From positions 1 to 37,038 of the forward strand of contig JBEKFZ010000036.1 of assembly GCA_050013075.1 (NCBI GenBank): 37,038 nucleotides of DNA. The letters are read 5' to 3'. The notes beneath the pieces were generated by a model. The model had not been told where the DNA came from. It ran no database searches and saw only the letters and a list, made by a program, of their open reading frames with translations. This DNA is from JBEKIK01 sp050013075 (GTDB lineage Bacteria > Planctomycetota > Planctomycetia > Pirellulales > Thermoguttaceae). Below, one piece after another: positions 17,258 through 24,618 of the stretch (position 1 is the first letter of the stretch; every line of letters begins with the position of its first letter). Position numbers and translations under genes: made by a program.

Positions 17258-17884
17258 TCAAATATCCGATGGATTTGCCTGGATGCTTCGCCAAAGTTCC
17301 GAGAATTTATCGCGTACAAATGGATTTAATTGTTCGCGGAATTCCAGCGGCAAATTAAGGATGCGGATTAACTCTTGCACGTCGGCCAGGTCTTTCAGCC
17401 GTGCGGGGTTGGTCATTCCGGAAGCAAGTTTCAATTCGATCAAGGCCGGCAAGGCAAGCCAGCGGATGCCGTCCTTTTCGACGGAGGTTGGTTCGGGTTC
17501 GGGAAAGGCCACCGGCTTGGGTTTGCCGTCGCCCGGATAATCGCCGGATGCGAGAAATTCGATCCGTACTCCGCTTTCCGCATCGCGCAAATTTTTGCTT
17601 CCCGAAAATACCGGCACGTATCCCAATCCTTCCAGTCGGCGATGAATCTCCGGCAGGTCTTCGCGGCGGACAAGAATATCGACGTCTTCGGTGAATCGCC
17701 GCACGCCGTGAAAGAACAACGCCATCCCGCCCGCCACGGCATAAGGGATTTTCAACTCGGCAAGCCGCCTGGTAATTTTTTCCAGGGTCAGATTGACCGC
17801 GCTTTTGCCTTCAAAGTGCATACTCCCCTCCTGCAATGCCCAGTGCAAGTCGCTGTTCAGATTTTGTTCGTAGATGGGAGGCAT
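17258..17884 (-). CDS. MNT/AbiEii-like nucleotidyltransferase-fold protein
   Basis: 208 residues from the ATG at 17884. A second in-frame ATG at 17821 has a much better site (AGGAGGGG), giving a 187-residue protein starting MHFEGKSAVNL; either could be used. The nucleotidyltransferase signature is clear: Gly52-Gly53 in AVAGGMALFFHG and Asp67/Asp69 in RRFTEDVDILVR. A later block, LIELKLASGMTNPARLKDLADV, fits the helical part of this family. Relatives transfer nucleotides or act as toxins in AbiE or MNT/HEPN systems. No HEPN or AbiEi partner is adjacent here, so a toxin role is not supported. It lies 62 bp downstream of alaS on the same strand. Confidence 0.8.
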   Translation of the reverse strand: MPPIYEQNLNSDLHWALQEGSMHFEGKSAVNLTLEKITRRLAELKIPYAVAGGMALFFHGVRRFTEDVDILVRREDLPEIHRRLEGLGYVPVFSGSKNLRDAESGVRIEFLASGDYPGDGKPKPVAFPEPEPTSVEKDGIRWLALPALIELKLASGMTNPARLKDLADVQELIRILNLPLEFREQLNPFVRDKFSELWRSIQANPSDI

Positions 17885-17946
17885 TTTAAATCAAATTACT
17901 TTGTTACGATAGATATGTATTTTTGGAATCAGATTATTTTGAGTCG

Positions 17947-20559
17947 TCATTTCAGCATCTTTTTCATGGCTTCTTTTGCCGCTGCGAATGCTTCGCCGAG
18001 TTTTTCGGGCGATTTGCCGCCGGCTTGGGCCATGTCGGGGCGGCCGCCGCCGCTGCCGCCGACTATGCACGAGGCCGAGCGGACCCAGGCCACGGCGTCG
18101 AGGCCTTTTGCGACCAGGTCCTTTGTGAGTCCGGCGATGAGCGTTACCTTCTTTTCTTCAACCTGTGCATTGCCCAACATAACGGCGATCGAAGCGTTCT
18201 TGCGGCGCAGCAGATCGATCATTTGCCGCATCTCAGCCGGACCGCCGGGCGACTCGGCCGTAATCACCTTCACGCCCGCTATTTCCTCGGCCTGGGCCAG
18301 CAGTTGATCGACGCCCGCGCCCTCGGCCTTTGGACCGGCGGCCTTTTTTTTCAACTCCCGCAGTTCTTTCCCGATGGATTCCAAGCGTTCGGGTAGAACT
18401 TCAGTCGGAACTTTAAGAATTCCCGCGGATCGGGCAAGGATGGATTGCGTGCGTTGGATGAATTCCAATGCTCCGCGCCCGGTAAGGGCGGTGATTCGCC
18501 GCGTGCCAGCGGCCACGCTCTCCTCGCCGATGATTTTAAAAAGGCCGATCTTTCCGGTGTTGTCCAGATGCGTGCCGCCGCAAAGTTCCTTACTGAAATC
18601 GCCGGCGGAAACCACGCGCACTACGTCGGGATACTTTTCGCCGAATAGCATCATTGCCCCTGTTTTTCGGGCCTGGGCTATGGGCAGGTTTTCCCAGAGG
18701 ATGGGCAAGCCGGCCATGATCTTGTCGTTCACTTCCATCTCAATCCGCTGCAACTCCTCAAAATTCACCGCTGAGGGATTGGCAAAATCGAAGCGCAGCA
18801 GATCGTTATCCACCTTCGAGCCTTGCTGCATGGCGTGTTCGCCCAGATGTTTGCGCAGTGCGTAGTGCAGCAGATGCGTGGCGGAATGTGCCCGTCGGAT
18901 GCCTTGCCTGCGCGCGGAGTCGATCCGGGCCGTGACGGCCGCCCCCAGTTCCACTTGTCCTTCGCGCAGATGCCCGACGTGCAGGATGAAAGCCCCTTCG
19001 ACCTGCGTGTCGATTACTTCAAAGTGAAAATGCTCGCCGGCGATTTCGCCCACGTCGCCCACTTGTCCGCCCATTTCGCCGTAGAAAGGCGTCTTGTCGA
19101 GCACCAGCACGACCGGCCGGACGTGGTCCAGTTCGTCGATTCGGTCGCAGAGTTGATCGTTGGATATAATGCCCAATACCTTCGCGTCGCGGACCTCGTC
19201 GGTTTCGTGGCCCAGAAACGTGCTGCCGTGCACGGCCTTTTTCAGGGCCTCCAGCGGATCGTGTTTGAAGACCTGGATTTTTTCGGCCGGTCCGGAAATG
19301 TCGCCGTGTTTTTTCATCTCCTCCTGGAAGGCGGGCCAATCGAAAGTGAAATTACGCTCGGCGGCCAGGGTTTCGAACAGCTCGGGCGGGAAACCGTGGG
19401 TTTGGAACATGTCGGCGGCCTCGGCGCCGGACACCGTGCCGCGACGCTCGCCGCGCATCTGGTCGAAAATGCGCTCGATGCGGTCCAATCCCGCGTCGAT
19501 GGTCGAAAGGAAATGAGCCTCCTCTTTTTCGATCACGTTGGAGACCTTGGCCACGGTTTCGGTCAGTTCGGGATAGGGCTCCCGCATCAATTCGGCCACT
19601 GTGCCCACGAGTTTGTGCAAAAACGGCTTGCGCATGCCCATCTGATGCCCGTCCAACACCGCCCGGCGCAAGAGCCGCTTGATGACGTACTTTTCCTTGT
19701 TCGGGCCGGGAATCACGTTCTCGTGGATGGCGAACGCGCAGGCGCGGACGTGATCGGCGATCCGCCGCAGTCGCCGGCCGGTTTCGCTTTCAGGCTGATA
19801 ACGAACGCGGCAGACCTCGCCGGCCGCCTCGACCAGGGGCCTGAGGATGTCGATGTGGAAATTCGAATCCACGCCCTGCAAGACCGCCGCGGTGCGCTCC
19901 AGGCCCATGCCGGTGTCGATGTTGCGGCTGGGCAGCCCACGGAGATTGTTGGGCGGATCGCCGACGCGGTTGAACTGCGTGAACACGAGGTTCCAAATTT
20001 CGACCGAGCCGAACTCAGTATGATAATATATTTCGCTGCACGGGCCGCACACCCCGTCGGGGCCTTGGCTGGGGGCGTTTGCCGGCCAGAAATTTTCGTC
20101 TTCGCCCAGGCGTTGGAGCCGCTCGGGCGGAAGACGGATTTCATTAAGCCAGATCCCCGCCGCCTCGTCGTCATCAAGATAAACTGTGGCCGAAATGCGA
20201 TTGGGATCCAGGGCGAGCCACTTTTTATCGGTCAAAAACTCCCAGGCCCAGTGGATCGCATCGCGTTTGAAATAATCGCCGAAGCTGAAGTTGCCCAGCA
20301 TCTCGAAAAACGTGTGATGGTATGCCGTGCGCCCCACGTTGTCGATATCGCCGGTGCGCAGACATTTTTGGCATGTCGTTGCCCGGGTGAATTCCAGCTT
20401 GCAGCGGCCCAAAAAATGGTCCTTGAACTGGTTCATTCCCGCCGGGGTAAACAGCACCGACGGATCCCACCGCGGCACCAGCACGTCGCTAGGTCGGCGC
20501 GTACAGCCCTTGGACTCGAAAAAGACCAGATATTTTTCGCGTAATTCGTTGGTTTTCAT
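17947..20559 (-). CDS. alaS: alanine--tRNA ligase
   Basis: 870 residues from the ATG at 20559. The frame continues 23 codons upstream, but those codons are a translated palindromic repeat. The protein starts MKTNELREKYLVFFESKGC, the normal class II synthetase N-terminus. FEMLGNFSFGDYFKRDAI belongs to the aminoacylation core, and RRLLRRAVLDG follows. The editing domain has the zinc ligands HSATHLLH (HxxxH) and CGGTHLDNTG (CxxxH). The C-terminal DHHA1 part ends with GGSGGGRPDMAQAGGK. It charges tRNA-Ala and edits Ser/Gly mischarging. The ribosome site GAGGGGAC comes from the repeat at 20566-20600. No T-box leader is visible. Confidence 0.97.
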   Translation of the reverse strand: MKTNELREKYLVFFESKGCTRRPSDVLVPRWDPSVLFTPAGMNQFKDHFLGRCKLEFTRATTCQKCLRTGDIDNVGRTAYHHTFFEMLGNFSFGDYFKRDAIHWAWEFLTDKKWLALDPNRISATVYLDDDEAAGIWLNEIRLPPERLQRLGEDENFWPANAPSQGPDGVCGPCSEIYYHTEFGSVEIWNLVFTQFNRVGDPPNNLRGLPSRNIDTGMGLERTAAVLQGVDSNFHIDILRPLVEAAGEVCRVRYQPESETGRRLRRIADHVRACAFAIHENVIPGPNKEKYVIKRLLRRAVLDGHQMGMRKPFLHKLVGTVAELMREPYPELTETVAKVSNVIEKEEAHFLSTIDAGLDRIERIFDQMRGERRGTVSGAEAADMFQTHGFPPELFETLAAERNFTFDWPAFQEEMKKHGDISGPAEKIQVFKHDPLEALKKAVHGSTFLGHETDEVRDAKVLGIISNDQLCDRIDELDHVRPVVLVLDKTPFYGEMGGQVGDVGEIAGEHFHFEVIDTQVEGAFILHVGHLREGQVELGAAVTARIDSARRQGIRRAHSATHLLHYALRKHLGEHAMQQGSKVDNDLLRFDFANPSAVNFEELQRIEMEVNDKIMAGLPILWENLPIAQARKTGAMMLFGEKYPDVVRVVSAGDFSKELCGGTHLDNTGKIGLFKIIGEESVAAGTRRITALTGRGALEFIQRTQSILARSAGILKVPTEVLPERLESIGKELRELKKKAAGPKAEGAGVDQLLAQAEEIAGVKVITAESPGGPAEMRQMIDLLRRKNASIAVMLGNAQVEEKKVTLIAGLTKDLVAKGLDAVAWVRSASCIVGGSGGGRPDMAQAGGKSPEKLGEAFAAAKEAMKKMLK

Positions 20560-20565
20560 AATAGT

Positions 20566-20600
20566 CCCCTCTCCCTTCGGGAGAGGGCTAGGGTGAGGGT
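20566..20600. repeat. CCCTCTCCC-TTC-GGGAGAGGG palindrome with GGGTGAGGG tail
   Basis: A perfect 9-bp-arm palindrome (20567-20587) followed by CTAGGGTGAGGG. Related copies lie inside the RHS remnant (about 26488-26545) and at 36990-37036. On the minus strand its last bases provide the Shine-Dalgarno-like sequence of alaS. Confidence 0.7.
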
Positions 20601-20699
20601 GATTGTTTTGTATCGAATCCGTTATCATATCGAGACAGTACTTATGTGAAAAGACGTGTGCAACTGCTGGATTGCCCGGCAGTATAGGCTGAATTAGAA

Positions 20700-20728
20700 T
20701 TGTTATCGAAGTATGATGGGCTTATTAC
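20700..20728 (+). promoter_or_regulatory. possible promoter for the DUF2971 gene
   Basis: TTGTTA (20700-20705), 17 bp, TATTAC (20723-20728). Each box has about four consensus matches. The predicted leader is about 40 nt. Confidence 0.35.
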
Positions 20729-20775
20729 TGAAATCCGTTAATCTTAACCAATCAACAATGCCGGAAAAGTAAAGA

Positions 20776-21618
20776 ATGGCCCTAATCGACGATAAAACTG
20801 AAATACCCGAAACCATCTATCATTATTGTAATGAGAAGAGTTTTCGAGGCATTTTGAAGAGCAAAAAACTATGGCTTAGTGATGTTCATTGTATGGAAGA
20901 TTCCACGGAGCAAACGTGGTTAATTGAAAAAGCGAAAGAGCGACTTCAGGAATTAAATCAAGGAGCTATATGGTGGGACATTCAACCAATATTTGATAAT
21001 TTCGAGTGGATGGCCCTAGATCCACATATTTTTTGTTTTTCTAGTAACATCAACTTGCCTGACCAATGGCGAGATTATGCAGATGATTACAGAGGTTATT
21101 CAATTGGCTTTTCATCCTTCTGGCTTATAAATCAAAAGAATTGTTGTCCTCGACGGCAGGTACTATTATGGGGAGCCGAATATTGTGAAAAAAAGCAAAT
21201 GGAATTTTTGAATCATTATATCGAAGAATATTTAACTGGCTTGAAGCAAGGTAAAGATCGAAGAGACTCTGGCATGAGGCTTGTAGAAGCTATTTACGCA
21301 CTTTCTGGAGCGTGTAAAAACCCGAATTTTTGTGAAGAGAAAGAAATTCGATTGATGGTGATGGAACCCCGACATCCTGAAAGTTTCCATGATAAGTATA
21401 GGCAGGGCATATCAGAAAGATTATATCGATCTAGCGAGAAGTATAATAAGATTTCATACTTTACTCTTCCTTTTCCAGAACACGCCATCACGACGATTTA
21501 TCTTGGCCCAAAGAATTATGCAAGAGATGATGACTCAAGTTTAAAGCTGTTCCTAGCAGAGAACAGCTACAATGTTAATAGCATCAAAATTGAAAGGTCG
21601 GATGCTACGTGCCGTTAA
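20776..21618 (+). CDS. DUF2971 family protein
   Basis: 280 residues from the ATG at 20776. The N-terminal block IYHYCNEKSFRGILKSKKLW with SDVHCMEDSTE and the later FCFSSNINLPDQWRDYADDYRGYSIGF fit DUF2971, a soluble family of unknown biochemistry that is patchy across bacteria and often sits in accessory or defence-rich DNA. The C-terminal part has EIRLMVMEPR and AITTIYLGP, also typical of the family. The gene is clearly AT-richer than alaS and recA on either side, which suggests acquisition by transfer. It is next to two toxin-antitoxin pairs on the opposite strand. The enzymatic activity is not known, so I give none. Confidence 0.8.
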   Translation: MALIDDKTEIPETIYHYCNEKSFRGILKSKKLWLSDVHCMEDSTEQTWLIEKAKERLQELNQGAIWWDIQPIFDNFEWMALDPHIFCFSSNINLPDQWRDYADDYRGYSIGFSSFWLINQKNCCPRRQVLLWGAEYCEKKQMEFLNHYIEEYLTGLKQGKDRRDSGMRLVEAIYALSGACKNPNFCEEKEIRLMVMEPRHPESFHDKYRQGISERLYRSSEKYNKISYFTLPFPEHAITTIYLGPKNYARDDDSSLKLFLAENSYNVNSIKIERSDATCR

Positions 21619-21672
21619 TTCTGTAGATCAGACACCCCATATCTGACCATTGCCTACATGAAAAGTAGAATA

Positions 21673-22086
21673 TTAAACAGCCAGTTTCTTTAACAATTCC
21701 TGTGGAGTGAAAATCGGCATCGGACATGCCGCGAAGCCTGCGGGATCGCGGGTTATAATGCCGTCGAGATTGGCTTCGATGGCCGCAGCGATTTGAATCT
21801 TGTCTTCAAAATCAGGTCCGGGCAATAAAAGGGCCGCTTCCAATGTTCGGCGTTCCACGGGAAGAATATCGAAAGCCGAGAGACAATCATGCACGGTTTG
21901 TAACGCTTTCTCCAAACCTGCCAGACGACGGCCCACATAAAATACATTGGCAATGGAAAGCGTCGTCATTGAGGCCGTTATTTTTCCTTGCCGGGCTGCT
22001 TCGAATATCACATCTGCCTCCGCCCGCCACGGGATTCGTCCCAATAGTACGTCTAAAACGATATTTGTATCAAATAGCACCCGCAT
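21673..22086 (-). CDS. PIN-domain toxin (VapC-like), pair 1
   Basis: 137 residues. PIN ribonuclease fold: RVLFDTNIVLDVLLG gives the first acidic residue (Asp6), Glu and Asp lie in the middle and in PDFEDKIQIAAAI, and LDGIITRDPAGF is the final acidic strand. PIN toxins cut RNA, often tRNA or rRNA, and are blocked by their antitoxin. The start codon overlaps the stop codon of the upstream small gene by one base (TGATG), so the two are translationally coupled. The acidic set appears complete, so it should be active. Confidence 0.88.
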   Translation of the reverse strand: MRVLFDTNIVLDVLLGRIPWRAEADVIFEAARQGKITASMTTLSIANVFYVGRRLAGLEKALQTVHDCLSAFDILPVERRTLEAALLLPGPDFEDKIQIAAAIEANLDGIITRDPAGFAACPMPIFTPQELLKKLAV

Positions 22087-22322
22087 CAGCCGAACTTTTT
22101 AATCCTTTCCTCTTCAACAATGCGAGAAACATCTTGATCGGTGGGCGGGGGTTGAACGCCGGACAATACACCGACTAGATCGGCTAGCGTTTTGCACGGA
22201 GAAGTTGGCTCGTTTTGCAGGGACGAGAGAATTCTTGACGCCAGTGAGACGCGCATATCTTCCGGCCAATCTTTGATCTGCCCCCAGACATTCAGAAGTT
22301 CGTTGAATTGGTCGGTGCTCAT
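22086..22322 (-). CDS. putative antitoxin of pair 1
   Basis: 78 residues. It is mostly helical and acidic, with WPEDMRVSLASRILSSLQ in the middle and a charged C-terminal tail (SRIVEEERIKKFG) of the kind that threads into a PIN toxin. No classical DNA-binding motif is obvious. It is called an antitoxin from size, order and the one-base overlap with the PIN gene. The resemblance to the short addiction-module helical antitoxins is only general. Confidence 0.75.
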   Translation of the reverse strand: MSTDQFNELLNVWGQIKDWPEDMRVSLASRILSSLQNEPTSPCKTLADLVGVLSGVQPPPTDQDVSRIVEEERIKKFG

Positions 22323-22371
22323 GTCTTAATTCCGAACAGGATTAAGGATCCTCTAATTGATTATGTGTCTT

Positions 22372-22794
22372 TTAAGGGGTAATGTCAAGCAGCGGATTCA
22401 CCACGCGCAATTTGTTGTAAACCGCGCCGGCTGGAAAATCTTCGGAATACAATTGATCGCACTGGGATTGTTCGGCGGCGGCGAGGATGGCGGCATCCCA
22501 GAAGTTTATTCGGAATTGTCCGGCCAGTTCCACGCCGCGACGCACCAACTTGGGTGTTGCGGTTACTATCTCGAACTTTTCCAACGAAAGAAGTTCGAGG
22601 ACAACATGCTCATGCGTTTGATGAAACTTTGTCAGTGCCGTGGAAGCATATTCATGAAGCACTTGCGTGGAAATTATGCCGATTCCTTCTTTCATGCAAT
22701 AGGTAAAAGCTTCTCTTGCCCGGGAATACTTCAACGGATCGCGCTGATCCAGGGTATATATGAGAATGTTTGTGTCGAAAAATATTTTACTCAT
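22372..22794 (-). CDS. PIN-domain toxin (VapC-like), pair 2
   Basis: 140 residues. KIFFDTNILIYTLDQ carries the first Asp. QVLHEYAST supplies the conserved Glu, and RINFWDAAILAAAEQSQCDQLYSEDF the last acidic residues. It overlaps the upstream antitoxin gene by 8 bp. It is distinct from the pair 1 toxin, so the two pairs are not a recent duplication. RNA cleavage is expected from the family; the target is unknown. Confidence 0.9.
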   Translation of the reverse strand: MSKIFFDTNILIYTLDQRDPLKYSRAREAFTYCMKEGIGIISTQVLHEYASTALTKFHQTHEHVVLELLSLEKFEIVTATPKLVRRGVELAGQFRINFWDAAILAAAEQSQCDQLYSEDFPAGAVYNKLRVVNPLLDITP

Positions 22795-23035
22795 TCCATT
22801 TGCCCCGTCGGTGGATTTCCTCGCGATTAAATCGCCAGCCTTCTTCGGGCTGGCTAGTGCACTGTTTGGTAAGTTGGAGAAAGGCGTCGGCTGCCGCTTC
22901 GCGTTCGAATTGTTCGATGCACTGTTTTAGATAATCGCGCATAAGCTGATTTAGCGTTGTATTATGCGATTTTGCATAACTTCGGGCTTTTGTGATAACC
23001 TCGTCGTCTGCCGATAGGGTAATGTTTTTCATCAT
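22787..23035 (-). CDS. ribbon-helix-helix-type antitoxin of pair 2
   Basis: 82 residues from the ATG at 23035, with AAGGAG at good spacing (a second ATG is next to it). KNITLSADDEVITKARSYAK followed by TTLNQLMRDYLKQCI fits a ribbon-helix-helix DNA-binding N-terminus. The rest is a charged tail that would bind the toxin. Such antitoxins repress their own operon, and three evenly spaced palindromes lie directly upstream (23050-23090). Confidence 0.85.
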   Translation of the reverse strand: MMKNITLSADDEVITKARSYAKSHNTTLNQLMRDYLKQCIEQFEREAAADAFLQLTKQCTSQPEEGWRFNREEIHRRGKWNE

Positions 23036-23049
23036 GATAAGGCTCCTTT

Positions 23050-23090
23050 ATGTGTACACATAAATGTGTGCACATATAAGTGTACACATA
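23050..23090 (-). promoter_or_regulatory. triple palindromic operator of toxin-antitoxin pair 2
   Basis: TGTGTACACA (23051-23060), TGTGTGCACA (23065-23074) and GTGTACAC (23080-23087) are three palindromes whose centres are exactly 14 bp apart, separated by A/T-rich spacers. They lie 15-55 bp before the antitoxin start. Regular arrays of short sites are how ribbon-helix-helix antitoxins bind cooperatively, so autoregulation is the likely role. The binding protein is inferred from position. Confidence 0.75.
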
Positions 23091-23163
23091 TTATTATGGT
23101 TTGTCAATTATATAATTGGGAAGCGGTCTAAACACAGCCAATCGTGAGTAGATGCCGGGTAAA

Positions 23164-23188
23164 GACCCCGGGTGTATTCACCTGGGGT
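23164..23188. repeat. GCCCCCGGTG-type hairpin repeat, copy 3 (degenerate)
   Basis: ACCCCGGGTGTATTCACC followed by TGGGGTTAAAT. It has the same loop TATT and flank TAAAT as copy 1 at 3677-3700, with base changes in the stem. Confidence 0.6.
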
Positions 23189-23298
23189 TAAATAGGTGTT
23201 ATTTCAGGGTTTTATCGTGGGGACTTCAAAACCCCCATTGTTTTGATAAGATGATCCGGCGGCATGGGGGAACCGAGCGAAATACTTGCCAAGGGCTA

Positions 23299-23327
23299 TT
23301 GCGGGCGAAAAGGCTAACCGATATACT
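23299..23327 (+). promoter_or_regulatory. predicted recA promoter
   Basis: TTGCGG (23299-23304), 17 bp, TATACT (23322-23327). The -10 is strong and the -35 fair. The leader to the recA ATG would be about 130 nt. Confidence 0.55.
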
Positions 23328-23341
23328 GTTCATAAGTACAT
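23326..23341 (+). promoter_or_regulatory. SOS-box-like dyad overlapping the recA -10
   Basis: CTGTTCATAAGTACAT fits CTGT-N8-ACAG, the gammaproteobacterial LexA box, at seven of eight fixed positions, and it has TA on both flanks as in E. coli recA. It overlaps the last bases of the -10 and the start point, an ideal repressor position. The LexA motif of this lineage is unknown to me, so the match could be chance. Confidence 0.4.
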
Positions 23342-23382
23342 TATACGGAAGCCGGCGGCACACGGCAAATTTGAACTTCCAT

Positions 23383-23406
23383 CCGGGCCGGTACGGCCCG
23401 GCTCTG
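23383..23406. repeat. partial MITE inner hairpin in the recA leader
   Basis: CCGGGCCGGTACGGCCCGG followed by CTCTG matches one inner hairpin of the elements at 3503, 7733 and 24619 but lacks the terminal repeats. Confidence 0.55.
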
Positions 23407-23463
23407 AAATATATATGCTCCGAAAGATATCTGATTCATACCAATAACAGGAAAGATACAAAC

Positions 23464-24570
23464 ATGGCCAAAAAAACAGCACAGCAAGGCAAATCGACCG
23501 CCAGAACGGCGGCGGGCAAAGACGTCGTCAGTTCGATGTTCGACGAGCATCCCCGACTTAAGGACACGATGGCCCAGATCGAAAAGGAATTCGGCGAAGG
23601 GGCCATCATGCCGCTGGGCGTGGATCGTTCCGGGCCGATCGCCGGAGTGCCCACCGGCAGCATTTCGCTGGATATCGCACTTGGGGGACAGGGCATTCCC
23701 TCGGGCCGCGTGGTGGAAATTTTCGGGCCGGAGGCCAGCGGCAAAACCACTTTGGCCCTGCACGTGATAGCCAACGCCCAAAAACGAGGCGGCATTGCGG
23801 CCTTTATCGACGCCGAACATGCCTTGGATCCCAGTTGGGCGAAAAAACTCGGCGTGGAATTGGAAACGCTGCTGGTCAGCCAACCAGGCTGCGGCGAGGA
23901 GGCCATGCAAATCACCGAGATGCTGATCCGCTCGAACGCCGTGGATGTGATCGTGATCGACTCGGTGGCCGCCTTGCTGCCCAGGAAGGAATTGGAAGGT
24001 GAGATCGGCGACCAACACGTGGGTCTGCAAGCCCGGCTGATGAGCCAGTCGATGCGCAAGCTGACCGGGGCCATCTCTAAGAGCAAGACGGCCGTGATTT
24101 TCATCAACCAGATCCGGGAAAAGATCGGCGTGATGTTCGGCAATCCGGAGACCACGCCCGGCGGCCGGGCATTGAAATTTTACAGTTCCTGCCGCATCGA
24201 CGTGCGGCGGATCGGGCAGATCAAGGAAGGCGAGGAGGTGATCGGGCAGCGTGTTCGGGCGAAGGTGGTGAAGAACAAGGTCGCCCCGCCCTTCCGCGTG
24301 GCCGAATTCGACATGATGCACGCCAACGGCATCAGTTACGAAGGCGACATCCTGGACCTGGCAATGAGCAACAAACTTGTGGCCCGCACCGGCACCTGGT
24401 TCCGCTACGGCGAGATGCAGCTTGGCCAAGGCCGGGAAAAAGCCCGGGAATTCTTGCGCGAGAATCCCAAACTGACCGAGGAGTTGCGCGAAAAAATCCT
24501 TACAAGCGGCGATCTTTCCACGGCCGCTTCCGTTGTTTCCGCCGCCGACGTGGAGAATGTGGTAGAATAG
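23464..24570 (+). CDS. recA: recombinase RecA
   Basis: 368 residues from the ATG at 23464 with AGGAAAG upstream. The frame is open for 104 more codons, but these cross promoter and repeat DNA and do not resemble RecA. Walker A is GPEASGKT (88-95), Walker B is VIVIDSVAAL, and loop and core motifs such as MSQSMRKLTGAISKS, FINQIREKIGVMFG and TTPGGRALKFYSSCR are all present. It forms filaments on single-stranded DNA for recombination and SOS signalling. The usually conserved QPDTGEQ is QPGCGEE here, perhaps lineage-specific. A MITE-like element begins 48 bp after the stop. Confidence 0.97.
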   Translation: MAKKTAQQGKSTARTAAGKDVVSSMFDEHPRLKDTMAQIEKEFGEGAIMPLGVDRSGPIAGVPTGSISLDIALGGQGIPSGRVVEIFGPEASGKTTLALHVIANAQKRGGIAAFIDAEHALDPSWAKKLGVELETLLVSQPGCGEEAMQITEMLIRSNAVDVIVIDSVAALLPRKELEGEIGDQHVGLQARLMSQSMRKLTGAISKSKTAVIFINQIREKIGVMFGNPETTPGGRALKFYSSCRIDVRRIGQIKEGEEVIGQRVRAKVVKNKVAPPFRVAEFDMMHANGISYEGDILDLAMSNKLVARTGTWFRYGEMQLGQGREKAREFLRENPKLTEELREKILTSGDLSTAASVVSAADVENVVE

Positions 24571-24581
24571 AGGGGCTGGAG

Positions 24582-24611
24582 GGGCAGTGGACGGTGGACA
24601 GTGGACAGTGA
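24582..24611. repeat. GGGCAGTGGACGGTGGACAG filler
   Basis: A short stretch of the same word family as 15845-15932, lying between the recA stop and the MITE-like element. Confidence 0.6.
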
Positions 24612-24618
24612 GATTGTT

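Larger units (their letters stand above)
23036..23463. other. 428-bp spacer between toxin-antitoxin pair 2 and recA
   Basis: No gene. From left to right it holds the toxin-antitoxin operator (23050-23090), a GCCCCCGGTG-type hairpin (23164-23188), the predicted recA promoter (23299-23327), an SOS-box-like dyad (23326-23341), a partial copy of the MITE inner hairpin (23383-23406) and the recA ribosome site. Confidence 0.6.

Noticed and set aside
17258..17884. AbiE or MNT/HEPN toxin-antitoxin system
   Set aside because: Only the nucleotidyltransferase is present. No HEPN or AbiEi-like partner lies within the adjacent 500 bp.
18823..20544. 573-codon open frame on the plus strand
   Set aside because: It is exactly antisense to alaS, and its sequence is a shadow of GC-rich codon use without any domain.
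20560..20775. T-box or other amino-acid riboswitch upstream of alaS
   Set aside because: No T-box sequence or antiterminator is visible; the upstream hairpin belongs to a dispersed repeat family.
22323..22371. AGGATCCT palindrome as operator of toxin-antitoxin pair 1
   Set aside because: A single short palindrome without repeats or a promoter context; likely chance.
23152..23463. N-terminal extension of recA by 104 codons
   Set aside because: Crosses the predicted promoter and repeat DNA, and RecA homology begins at the ATG at 23464 with a good ribosome site.
23341..24429. 362-codon open frame antisense to recA
   Set aside because: Overlaps all of recA; composition typical of a reverse-strand shadow.
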